Positions 1-5,811 of a stretch of DNA of 8,916 nt are shown here, one piece after another. The stretch covers positions 1 through 8,916 of the forward strand of contig JAFSBJ010000231.1 of assembly GCA_017437345.1 (NCBI GenBank), given 5' to 3'. Source of the DNA: Clostridia bacterium. Its GTDB lineage: Bacteria; Bacillota_A; Clostridia; UMGS1810. A program made the position numbers and the translations under genes. Position 1 is the first letter of the stretch; each line of letters starts with the position of its first letter. The notes under the pieces were generated by a model that was not told the DNA's origin, made no database searches, and saw only the letters and a list, made by a program, of their open reading frames with translations.

Positions 1-171
1 GACTGTATAACTTTTGATTTTGATGGAAATACATATTATTTGCCTAACAGATATATTGTTGGAGAAACAGATGATAGTTTTGATGTTATAGATGACAAAT
101 TCAGGATTATTTCGTCAGCATATATTAGAGCAGAAAAACAGGATGGGAAAATTATACTAAAAAGAGCATGA
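1..171 (+). CDS. C-terminal fragment of an unrecognised protein (5' end outside window)
   Basis: An open frame enters from the left edge in frame 1 and ends at TGA 169-171, giving 56 visible residues. The start lies outside the window. The visible part is rich in Asp, Tyr, Ile and Phe, with no membrane segment and no motif I can assign. The alternating hydrophobic and polar pattern suggests beta strands. It is called a gene because the frame is open to the edge, its composition is protein-like, and a strong intrinsic terminator begins 32 bases after its stop. I do not recognise the family and propose no function. Whether it relates to the TIR cassette downstream cannot be judged, but the terminator separates the two transcriptionally. 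Confidence 0.6.
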   Translation, partial: DCITFDFDGNTYYLPNRYIVGETDDSFDVIDDKFRIISSAYIRAEKQDGKIILKRA

Positions 172-203
172 AACTTTTGTCATCTAAACCATTCGGATAT
201 TCC

Positions 204-235
204 AAAAAAAGAACGCAATCTGCGTTCTTTTTTTT
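204..235 (+). terminator. Intrinsic terminator of the leftmost gene
   Basis: A perfect 14-bp inverted repeat (204-217 with 221-234, core AAAGAACGCA / TGCGTTCTTT) surrounds a three-base loop ATC. Its descending arm is the U-tract. This is a textbook rho-independent terminator. It ends transcription of the partial gene at 1-171 and, because of its A-rich left arm, could also work in the other direction. Confidence 0.9.
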
Positions 236-241
236 GTGTTT

Positions 242-319
242 GTGTCCTGCGGACACAAAATGAAGTTGTGCTTCACCCAAATGATGTGATGCTTTGCATC
301 ATGATGTTACACCTTCGGC
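242..319. repeat. Array of four consecutive small hairpins
   Basis: Four short palindromes follow one another with almost no spacer. They are GTGTCC-TGC-GGACAC (242-256), TGAAG-TTGTG-CTTCA (261-275), TGATGC-TTT-GCATCA (about 287-301), and a TTAC..GTAA stem with a CCTTCGG apex (about 308-324). None is followed by a T-run, so they are not terminators. They lie between a terminator and the promoter of the TIR gene. The pattern resembles interspersed palindrome clusters that I associate with Clostridia genomes. The cluster at 2145-2411 has similar triloop apexes. The function is unknown, and copy number elsewhere cannot be seen here. Confidence 0.6.
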
Positions 320-339
320 GTAAAATTTGTCATATTTTG

Positions 340-368
340 TTGACAGTATTTTTAAGATATGATAAAAT
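340..368 (+). promoter_or_regulatory. Sigma-A type promoter of the TIR gene
   Basis: A consensus -35 box TTGACA (340-345) is followed, after a 17-base spacer, by TAAAAT (363-368), a 5/6 match to the -10 box. An extended -10 TG lies at 360-361. This predicts strong basal transcription starting near 375, about 28 bases before the ATG at 403. The -35 box is overlapped by the inverted repeat TGTCA-N8-TGACA (328-345), which could be an operator; that is inference. Confidence 0.75.
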
Positions 369-402
369 TTCAATAAACAAATATGAAAATAAGGGGGAGC
401 AT

Positions 403-1239
403 ATGTTAGATTATCAAGTATTCATAAGCTACCGCAGAGATGGCGGAGAATACCTGGCGGGCCGCATATCAGATAAACTTCGTGAACACGGATATAGTGT
501 TTTTTATGATGTGGAATCAATGAGATCAGGTAAATTCAATGAGCAGCTTCTTGATGCAATTGATATGAGCGAAGATTTTTTGCTGATTCTTCCTCCGAAT
601 GGCCTTGATCGGTGCAAAGATGCCGATGATTGGGTGAGACAGGAAATAGTTCATGCCATCAAAAACCATAAAAACATCATTCCTGTTATGATGAGAGGTT
701 TCGCTTTTCCTGATACCTTGCCCGAAGAAATAGATGACATAAGGATTTATGAAGGTGTTATGGCATCATCAGATTATTTTGACGCTGTTATAAGCAAAAT
801 AGAGTCGCTTCTTCTGAGTAAGAAAAATGCTGTGAGCTTAAGTAGTCAGATGATAGCTGTAGATAATTTTATAAAAAGCGGACTTTATTCTCAGGCTCAG
901 AATCTTTTGCAGCAGTCTCTTCTTTCAGACCCGTCAAATGATAAGGTGTATTTTTATCTTGCAGTTTGCATTTTAAATGGCAAGCGCCCGTTCTTGCTCC
1001 AGAAGAATATAATCGAACAGGCTATATCATATTTAACCGGCGCAGTTTCCATGAATCCTGATCCGCTATACTATTATTTTATTGCTTACCTGAAATATGA
1101 TTTTTATTCTCTCAAGTTTTTGAGAACAGATCCTGATTATACATCGTTTTACAACATGGCATATAATCATGGAATAACAAATGAACAGATACATAATCTC
1201 TTTAGCCTGTTAAAGGCTGAAAAGCCTGCAATTTTTTAA
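403..1239 (+). CDS. TIR-domain protein with TPR-like C-terminal region
   Basis: The start is ATG 403, preceded by AGGGGG at 392-397. A longer frame opens at 268, but it would begin inside the hairpin array, upstream of the promoter, and has no ribosome binding site. The product is 278 residues. Residues 3-135 form a bacterial TIR domain. It opens with YQVFISYRRDGG (4-15), continues with VFYDVESMRSG (33-43) for the second strand and BB-loop region, and includes DDWVRQE (75-81). Glu81, four residues after Trp77, sits where NAD-cleaving TIR domains carry the catalytic Glu. Residues about 150-240 form paired amphipathic helices resembling TPR repeats. There is no signal peptide or membrane segment, so it is probably cytoplasmic. 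The next gene begins 36 bases downstream, with no terminator between. NAD hydrolysis or nucleotide-signal production is inferred from the family, not shown. Immune, toxin or signalling roles all remain possible. Confidence 0.85.
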   Translation: MLDYQVFISYRRDGGEYLAGRISDKLREHGYSVFYDVESMRSGKFNEQLLDAIDMSEDFLLILPPNGLDRCKDADDWVRQEIVHAIKNHKNIIPVMMRGFAFPDTLPEEIDDIRIYEGVMASSDYFDAVISKIESLLLSKKNAVSLSSQMIAVDNFIKSGLYSQAQNLLQQSLLSDPSNDKVYFYLAVCILNGKRPFLLQKNIIEQAISYLTGAVSMNPDPLYYYFIAYLKYDFYSLKFLRTDPDYTSFYNMAYNHGITNEQIHNLFSLLKAEKPAIF

Positions 1240-1275
1240 GGCAAAAAATGTGGTGGAATAAATAGGGGGTATATC

Positions 1276-2076
1276 ATGGTTAATATTGATCGCAACTTAG
1301 TTAAGCGTTATTTTGTTGGTAAAAAGCAGATTGGTCCTGTAATCACAATGATTTTAGGCCTTATAACTATTATTTTGGGTGCTGATTCTTCCGGGTTTAT
1401 TGGTGGATTGGGTGTTGCAATAATCATAGCAGGCATTGTGTGGTTTTTGTTTAATAAATTTGCAATAGACACCCGTGCGGAAACCGAGGTTGATAAGGCA
1501 AGAGAACTTGAAATTTCTCTGGCAAGGCAAAGAGCATATCATAAGCTTAATATTATAGATGACCAGGTGAAACAGGTTGAACCTGTTGTTGTATCAGGTC
1601 GTGGCTTTGAACCCGAATCACCAACCTCACAGCTTCTTGATGTGTCAAAGGGTATTCTAGGCCTGTTTAAAAAGAGACTCATCAATAAATCTGATGACCC
1701 GATTTTAATGAGTAAAATAGGTTCAGATAATAGCTACAGATCGTCTCTTATAAGTGTAACTGTGTTTATGTTTGGTGAACAACAGCTCTACATTTACTAT
1801 TCATATATAGATTTAACAACAGGTCTGGTTTACTCAGAAGGAACACACGAATTCTTCTATAGCGATATATGTTCTCTTTCATTTATGCAAGACAGAGAAA
1901 AAGTGTTCAATCTAAGAACAAAAAAATATGAGAGACATCTCTTTGAATGTGTCAAAGTTTATACAAGTGGAAGCCACTACACAGCTCACCTGTCAACTGA
2001 AATTGATAAATCAATAGTTGAAAGTCAGTTTGCTGGTATGAGAAGTCTTATAAGAGACAGAAAGAATTCTAATTAA
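1276..2076 (+). CDS. Two-helix membrane protein with coiled helix and beta-rich C-terminal domain
   Basis: The product has 266 residues and starts at ATG 1276, with AGGGGG at 1264-1269. Two adjacent hydrophobic segments (about 20-35 and 41-60) are joined by a short Gly/Ser loop, forming a membrane hairpin. A charged, helix-forming stretch follows (66-92). After a Gly/Pro-rich linker (106-118), residues about 155-260 alternate hydrophobic and polar positions and include FFYSDICSLSF (193-203), which resembles the YSDI-type strand of bacterial PH-like domains. I do not recognise a named family. The macro-domain signature of TM-macro Thoeris effectors is not visible. Its position directly behind the TIR gene, in one transcription unit, suggests that the two act together, with this protein as the membrane partner or effector. 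That is inference. A general membrane-anchored sensor is the alternative. Confidence 0.75.
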   Translation: MVNIDRNLVKRYFVGKKQIGPVITMILGLITIILGADSSGFIGGLGVAIIIAGIVWFLFNKFAIDTRAETEVDKARELEISLARQRAYHKLNIIDDQVKQVEPVVVSGRGFEPESPTSQLLDVSKGILGLFKKRLINKSDDPILMSKIGSDNSYRSSLISVTVFMFGEQQLYIYYSYIDLTTGLVYSEGTHEFFYSDICSLSFMQDREKVFNLRTKKYERHLFECVKVYTSGSHYTAHLSTEIDKSIVESQFAGMRSLIRDRKNSN

Positions 2077-2097
2077 TTAAATCACACACAACCACAT

Positions 2098-2138
2098 AAA
2101 AAGCAGAAGCGAAAAAGATAACGCTTCTGCTTTATTTT
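2098..2138 (+). terminator. Terminator of the TIR / membrane protein operon
   Basis: A 12-bp perfect stem (AAAGCAGAAGCG at 2100-2111 with CGCTTCTGCTTT at 2122-2133) has a 10-base A-rich loop and is followed by a T-rich stretch. It lies 23 bases after the stop of the membrane protein gene and closes the two-gene cassette. Confidence 0.88.
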
Positions 2139-2144
2139 ATAATA

Positions 2145-2411
2145 TAGGAAATTGCGCGCAAAGCGTGCGCAATTTTGCTTATTTCAAAAAATTATACCTT
2201 TTTGCCCCCAAGAATGGGGGCTAGGGGGTTGAAGTGTTGTAAACACTTTTTTACTGTATAGGAATTTGCGTTCCTATACAGTAAAAAAATTGATTATATT
2301 GCCGTGCAAAATTTTTTGAAAAGCTTTGCTTTTCAAAAATGCACATGGCTTAAGAAAAGCGATATTGCTCCGCACTTCCGCCGCAGGCGGTGCGGCGAAG
2401 CCGCTTTTCTT
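2145..2411. repeat. Dense palindrome cluster between the TIR cassette and the dehydrogenase gene
   Basis: The 345 bases from 2077 to 2421 hold no credible gene. After the operon terminator they are filled with inverted repeats: AAATTGCGC / GCGCAATTT (2149-2175), GCCCCC / GGGGGC (2204-2221), AAGTGTT-GTA-AACACTT (2232-2248), an 18-bp perfect stem (2247-2264 with 2271-2288), a two-part stem (2304-2344) with a GC-TTT-GC apex, and a large nested structure (2352-2411). The 18-bp stem has T-runs outside left and A-runs outside right, the reverse of a terminator. ATAGGAAATTGCG (2144-2156) and ATAGGAATTTGCG (2258-2270) are near-identical, so part of the cluster is internally repeated. It may be an interspersed or mobile palindromic element. 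The function is unknown. Confidence 0.6.
2352..2411 (-). terminator. Probable terminator of the minus-strand dehydrogenase gene
   Basis: A 10-bp outer stem (AAGAAAAGCG at 2352-2361 with CGCTTTTCTT at 2402-2411) encloses nested GC-rich hairpins, CCGCC-GCA-GGCGG (2378-2390) and CCGCA / TGCGG (2370-2395). On the minus strand the structure begins 10 bases after the dehydrogenase stop, and its descending arm ends in a T-rich tract. It is therefore placed to end that transcript. Its size and nesting are unusual for a simple terminator. Confidence 0.5.
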
Positions 2412-2421
2412 GTTTGCCAAC

Positions 2422-3489
2422 TTACAGCAATTTAATTTTTCTTATAATCTCATTTCCAACCTCGCTTGTTGTGGCAGTTCCGCCAAGATCAGGTGTGAGC
2501 ACCTTTTCTTCTGTAAGAACATCTTCAATGCAGGAAATAAGTTTTTCTCCCCAATCACTATGGCCGAAGAAATCAAGCATCTGACTTGCCGACCACACAG
2601 TAGCCAGCGGATTTGCTTTACCCTGCCCTGCAATATCAGGCGCCGAACCGTGAATAGGTTCAAACATAGACGGGAATTTTCTTTCAGGATTAAGATTAGC
2701 TCCTGCCGCAAGTCCCATTCCGCCGGCAATAGCAGCACCAAGGTCTGTGAGAATATCACCAAATAGATTTGATGTTACAACAATTTCAAATCTTTTCGGA
2801 TCTTTAACCATAAACATACTCGCCGCATCCACAAGATATGAATAGGTTTTAACCTCGGGATAATCTTTCCCCACCTCTTCAAAAATCTGATCCCAGAATA
2901 CCATTGAATAATTAAGCGCATTGGCTTTGCTTATGCTTGTAAGGGATTTATTCTGAGCTTTTGCCATCTCATAAGCATACCTTATAACTCTTTCGCAGCC
3001 TTTCCTTGAAAAAACTCCATCCTGAATAACAACTTCGTTTTCCTTGCCCTTAAAGAGCCAGCTGCCGCTTCCTGCATATTCACCTTCGGTATTTTCCCTA
3101 ACAAACACCATGTCAACATCTTCCGGTTTAATATCTTTTAATGGAGTAGGGGCTCCCTTTAATAATTTAACAGGTCTTAAGTTGATATACTGATCAAAGC
3201 TTTTTCTTATAACAAGGAGTAAATCCCATAAAGATATATGATCAGGCACACCCGGTGCACCAACTGCACCGAGAAACACAGCATCAAATTCTTTAAGCTT
3301 TTCAATTCCATCGTCAGCCATCATTTTTCCGGTTTCTTTGTAGTATTCACATCCCCATGGAAAATGTGTAAATTCTAATTTGAAGCTTCCGTCAATTTTT
3401 TCTATTTCCTTTAATACTTTAATTCCTTCGTCGATAACCTCAGGACCAATTCCGTCTCCGGCTATGACTGCAATTTTATGTATATTCAT
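2422..3489 (-). CDS. dmlA: D-malate / tartrate dehydrogenase (decarboxylating), isopropylmalate dehydrogenase superfamily
   Basis: The product has 355 residues, full length for the family. ATG is at 3487-3489, with GGAGG (complement of 3497-3501) seven bases upstream. IAGDGIGPEVI (9-19) is the family N-terminus. FPWGCEYYKETGKMM (43-57) and VPDHISLWDLLLVIRKSFDQY (81-101) are typical of the tartrate/D-malate dehydrogenase branch rather than LeuB. Arg95, Arg105 and Arg131 are expected to bind the carboxylates, Tyr138 and Lys188 to act in catalysis, and Asp221, Asp245 and Asp249 to bind the divalent metal. EPIHGSAPDIAGQGKANP (277-294) is the NAD-binding loop. The family oxidises and decarboxylates D-malate to pyruvate and CO2 with NAD, often also using tartrate or 3-isopropylmalate. 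A divergently transcribed LysR gene mirrors the E. coli dmlR-dmlA layout, but exact substrate preference cannot be fixed from sequence. Confidence 0.88.
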   Translation of the reverse strand: MNIHKIAVIAGDGIGPEVIDEGIKVLKEIEKIDGSFKLEFTHFPWGCEYYKETGKMMADDGIEKLKEFDAVFLGAVGAPGVPDHISLWDLLLVIRKSFDQYINLRPVKLLKGAPTPLKDIKPEDVDMVFVRENTEGEYAGSGSWLFKGKENEVVIQDGVFSRKGCERVIRYAYEMAKAQNKSLTSISKANALNYSMVFWDQIFEEVGKDYPEVKTYSYLVDAASMFMVKDPKRFEIVVTSNLFGDILTDLGAAIAGGMGLAAGANLNPERKFPSMFEPIHGSAPDIAGQGKANPLATVWSASQMLDFFGHSDWGEKLISCIEDVLTEEKVLTPDLGGTATTSEVGNEIIRKIKLL

Positions 3490-3507
3490 ATTATCGCCTC
3501 CGTTTTT

Positions 3508-3536
3508 AGTATATCATCTTTATTCTTATATGTAAA
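3508..3536 (-). promoter_or_regulatory. Promoter of the dehydrogenase gene
   Basis: Read on the minus strand, TTTACA (3531-3536, 5/6 match to the -35 box) is followed after 17 bases by TATACT (3508-3513, 5/6 match to the -10 box), with an extended -10 TGA just before it. The promoter sits 19 bases upstream of the ATG and lies back to back with the lysR promoter. The two -35 boxes are only 12 bases apart, so a single regulator site could control both. Confidence 0.65.
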
Positions 3537-3548
3537 ATATATGTTTTA

Positions 3549-3577
3549 TTAACAAATATAGGAATAAACTATATAAT
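3549..3577 (+). promoter_or_regulatory. Promoter of the lysR-transporter unit
   Basis: TTAACA (3549-3554, 5/6 match) and a perfect TATAAT (3572-3577) are separated by 17 bases. The ATG of lysR lies 22 bases beyond. Between this promoter and the divergent one, the direct repeat ATATGT (3528-3533 and 3539-3544) has an 11-base period, and the inverted repeat TAAAA-N6-TTTTA spans 3533-3548. These are candidate LysR contact sites, although the region is too AT-rich for certainty. Confidence 0.7.
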
Positions 3578-3599
3578 TATCAGATGGTGGTGAATAAAT

Positions 3600-4475
3600 A
3601 TGAATATTAATCATCTGAAATACTTTAATGCAGTCTGTGAATATGGAAAGGTTTCAACTGCAGCTTCTGTTCTTCATATTTCCCAACCTTCTCTTTCCGG
3701 TGCTATCAAGGAGCTTGAGCAGGAATTTGGCGTATCTCTTTTTAAAAGACAGCATAGCGGTATGATTCTTACTCCGGAAGGTAAGGTTTTTTATGAACTA
3801 ACAAAAGACCTTACCTTCCGTGCCGAACAAATAAAGCATATAATGTCTGATATGGGCAACGAAAGAAAGCTCATTCGCCTTGGTGTTCCACCAATGATAG
3901 GTGCTTTAATTCTTCCTCATATGTTTGGTAGCTTTCAGAAAGAATATCCGGAAATTCAGCTTGAAATAGTTGAAAATGGGAGAGAAGAGCTTTTGTCAAA
4001 GCTGTCAGAAGGCTATCTTGATATGATTTTTATGCTTCATAATGAATCCTTTGATTCCGACTTTGTAACTCATAAAATAGCAGACCTTGAAATTGTTTGC
4101 TACACTTCAAAAGACAATCCGTTATCATTAAAAGAATGTATTACAGCCCGTGATCTTGAAAGTGTTCCTCTTGTAATGTTCAAGGATAGCTTTTTTCAAA
4201 CAAAGAAAATCAAAAATTGGTTTTATTCAGCAGGTATAAAGCCAAATATTATTCTTCAGACCGATCAGCTTTCCACAGTTCAAAGCCTTGTTGCAAGCGA
4301 TATTGCGGTAGGGTTTATGTTTAAAAAACTAATAAAAGGAGATAGTCACTATTCTTTTATTCCTACCATATCTCCAATATGTACCCAAATCAGCCTGGTT
4401 TGGCGAAAAGATATGCTTATGCCAAAATCAATTAATAAGATTAAAAACTATATTGATAAATTAAATCTATTTTGA
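3600..4475 (+). CDS. LysR-family transcriptional regulator
   Basis: The product has 291 residues, a normal LysR length. ATG 3600 is preceded by GGTGGTG at 3586-3592. Residues 1-64 form the winged helix-turn-helix, with MNINHLKYFNAV at the start, the HTH VSTAASVLHISQPSLSGAIK (18-37), and the wing ending in the LTPEG motif (57-61). A linker helix follows to about 88. Residues 90-290 form the periplasmic-binding-protein-like effector domain, opening with IRLGVPPMIG (92-101). It diverges from the dehydrogenase and is followed 15 bases later by the transporter. By analogy with DmlR, it probably senses a dicarboxylate and activates the dehydrogenase gene; the ligand is inferred from context only. 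An 18-bp inverted repeat lies inside the coding sequence (3775-3820). Confidence 0.9.
   Translation: MNINHLKYFNAVCEYGKVSTAASVLHISQPSLSGAIKELEQEFGVSLFKRQHSGMILTPEGKVFYELTKDLTFRAEQIKHIMSDMGNERKLIRLGVPPMIGALILPHMFGSFQKEYPEIQLEIVENGREELLSKLSEGYLDMIFMLHNESFDSDFVTHKIADLEIVCYTSKDNPLSLKECITARDLESVPLVMFKDSFFQTKKIKNWFYSAGIKPNIILQTDQLSTVQSLVASDIAVGFMFKKLIKGDSHYSFIPTISPICTQISLVWRKDMLMPKSINKIKNYIDKLNLF
3775..3820. repeat. Intragenic inverted repeat inside lysR
   Basis: The arm at 3775-3792 (starting CGGAAGGTAAGGT) pairs with 3803-3820 (ending ACCTTACCTTCCG). There are 13 perfect pairs from the base, one G-T wobble and four A-T pairs, with a 10-base loop. It falls over codons 59-74, just after the DNA-binding domain. 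No T-run follows on either strand, so it is not a standard terminator. It could affect mRNA stability, pause transcription, or be accidental. Confidence 0.6.
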
Positions 4476-4490
4476 TTGCAGAGGTTCCCT

Positions 4491-5744
4491 ATGAAAAAAT
4501 ACAATCGTTTAAAATATGCTTGCTACACCATAAACATATCAATGGCAATTGTTTCAAATATGCCGCCGCTTTTGTTTCTTATTTTCAGAAATGAATATAA
4601 TATTTCATTTTCTTTTATTGGGTTTTTGATTCTTGTAAATTTTTTAACTCAGCTTGGCATAGACCTGATATTTTCGTTCTTTTCAAAATACTTTAATATC
4701 CCGGCCACAGTTAAATCAATGCCCTATATAACCTTTGCCGGTCTTTTAATATATTCTGTGTGGCCTGTTTTGTTTCCTCAGTCAGCTTCCATTGGTCTTT
4801 GCATAGGAACCGCTGTTTTTTCGGCTTCGGCAGGTCTTGCAGAGGTTTTAATAAGCCCAATAATTGCATCAATACCATCAGATGATCTCGACCGCGAAAT
4901 GAGTAAGCTTCATTCGGTTTATGCATGGGGAGTGGTCCCTGTTATTCTTATAACAACCCTGTTTCTTTGTGTTTTTGGCTCTCACAACTGGCAGTATATT
5001 GTTTATTTCTTTATGCTTCTTCCGATTGTATCTGTTATTTTGTTTTCAAAAGTTACAGTCCCTGATATTGCATAACCCCAAAAGGCTTCCGGAGTTGTGA
5101 AATTTTAAAAAAATAAATCTGTGTTGCTTTATGTTTTTGCAATATTTTTCTGTGGTGCATCAGAATGTACTATGGCACAATGGGCATCAGGATATATCGA
5201 AAAAGCTCTTGGCATTAAAAAAATATATGGAGATGTTTTCGGTGTAACTTTGTTTTCTGTTATGTTGGGCATTGGAAGGAGCCTGTATGCAAAAAAAGGG
5301 AAGAATATAATGGCAGTTCTTGTCTATGGCACTCTTGGCGCAACCATATGCTATTTTATCTGTGCTCTTAGTCCTTGGAAACATCTTAATCTTATTGCCT
5401 GTATTCTCACAGGTCTGTTCACAGCGATGCTCTGGCCAGGATGTCTTGTTGTTTCTTCTGAAAAATTTCCTGAAAGCGGAGTACTGATATATGCTCTTAT
5501 GGCAGCAGGTGGAGATATGGGAGCTGCTGTTGTGCCTCAGCTGGTCGGAATGGTCACAGACACCGTTATAAACTTTGATAGCTATTTTATATCACTTGGG
5601 ATAAATCAACTTGCAATAGATGAAATTGCAATGAAATGCGGCATATTTATTTCTGCATTTTTTCCACTTGCAGCATTTATAACAATGCTTAAGATAAGAA
5701 AAATGAGAGATAGTAATAAAATTTGTCAAAATGAATTCAAATAA
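4491..5744 (+). pseudogene. MFS transporter interrupted by two in-frame TAA codons
   Basis: The best start is ATG 4491, with AGAGG at 4480-4484. A TTG at 4476 is less likely. The frame runs 417 codons to TAA 5742-5744, the usual size of a 12-helix major facilitator, but TAA occurs at codon 195 (5073-5075) and codon 206 (5106-5108). Everything before, between and after lies in one frame, so this is nonsense mutation rather than frameshift. Codons 1-194 give six hydrophobic helices. Codons 211-417 give the second six, including FCGASECTMAQWASGY and the TAMLWPG region typical of these carriers. Both stops lie in the loop between the halves. The second half has only GTG 5121 near its start, with no ribosome binding site at the right distance. 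Placement behind lysR suggests it once imported the dehydrogenase substrate. Sequencing error, readthrough or a genuinely split carrier are alternatives. Confidence 0.75.
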
Positions 5745-5747
5745 TGC

Positions 5748-5776
5748 TTGTATCATATGGCAAAATATGTTACAAT
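5748..5776 (+). promoter_or_regulatory. Probable promoter of the sodium symporter gene
   Basis: TACAAT (5771-5776, 5/6 match to the -10 box) carries an extended -10 TG at 5768-5769. At 17 bases upstream lies TTGTAT (5748-5753), a weak -35. It stands 36 bases before the ATG and just after the transporter remnant, so the symporter can be transcribed independently. Confidence 0.5.
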
Positions 5777-5811
5777 AATTAAATAACAATAAAGTAAAGG
5801 ATGATTGTATA

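Noticed and set aside
242..324. CRISPR array
   Set aside because: The units are different small palindromes without a constant repeat or unique spacers.
268..402. A 45-codon N-terminal extension of the TIR gene starting at ATG 268
   Set aside because: It would begin inside the hairpin array, lies upstream of and across the promoter, has no ribosome binding site, and ATG 403 has a strong one.
403..2076. Direct assignment of the pair as type II Thoeris
   Set aside because: The two-helix N-terminus fits the TM effector layout, but no macro-domain motif is visible in the second protein, so the name would be unsupported.
2247..2288. Bidirectional terminator
   Set aside because: The T-run precedes and the A-run follows the stem, the opposite of what termination needs on either strand.
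2326..2766. A 146-codon plus-strand frame
   Set aside because: It runs antisense to the dehydrogenase gene and through the palindrome cluster, has no family-like sequence, and the opposite strand has a complete well-known enzyme.
2422..3489. 3-isopropylmalate dehydrogenase (leuB)
   Set aside because: The FPWGCEYY and SLWDLLLVIRK segments fit the tartrate/D-malate branch, and no leucine biosynthesis genes are adjacent.
5073..5108. Reassigned TAA codon (alternative genetic code)
   Set aside because: Most other genes in the window end naturally at TAA, and TGA and TAG also serve as normal stops here.
4491..5744. Frameshift as the cause of the broken transporter
   Set aside because: Both halves and the 45 bases between them lie in the same frame; the breaks are two TAA codons.
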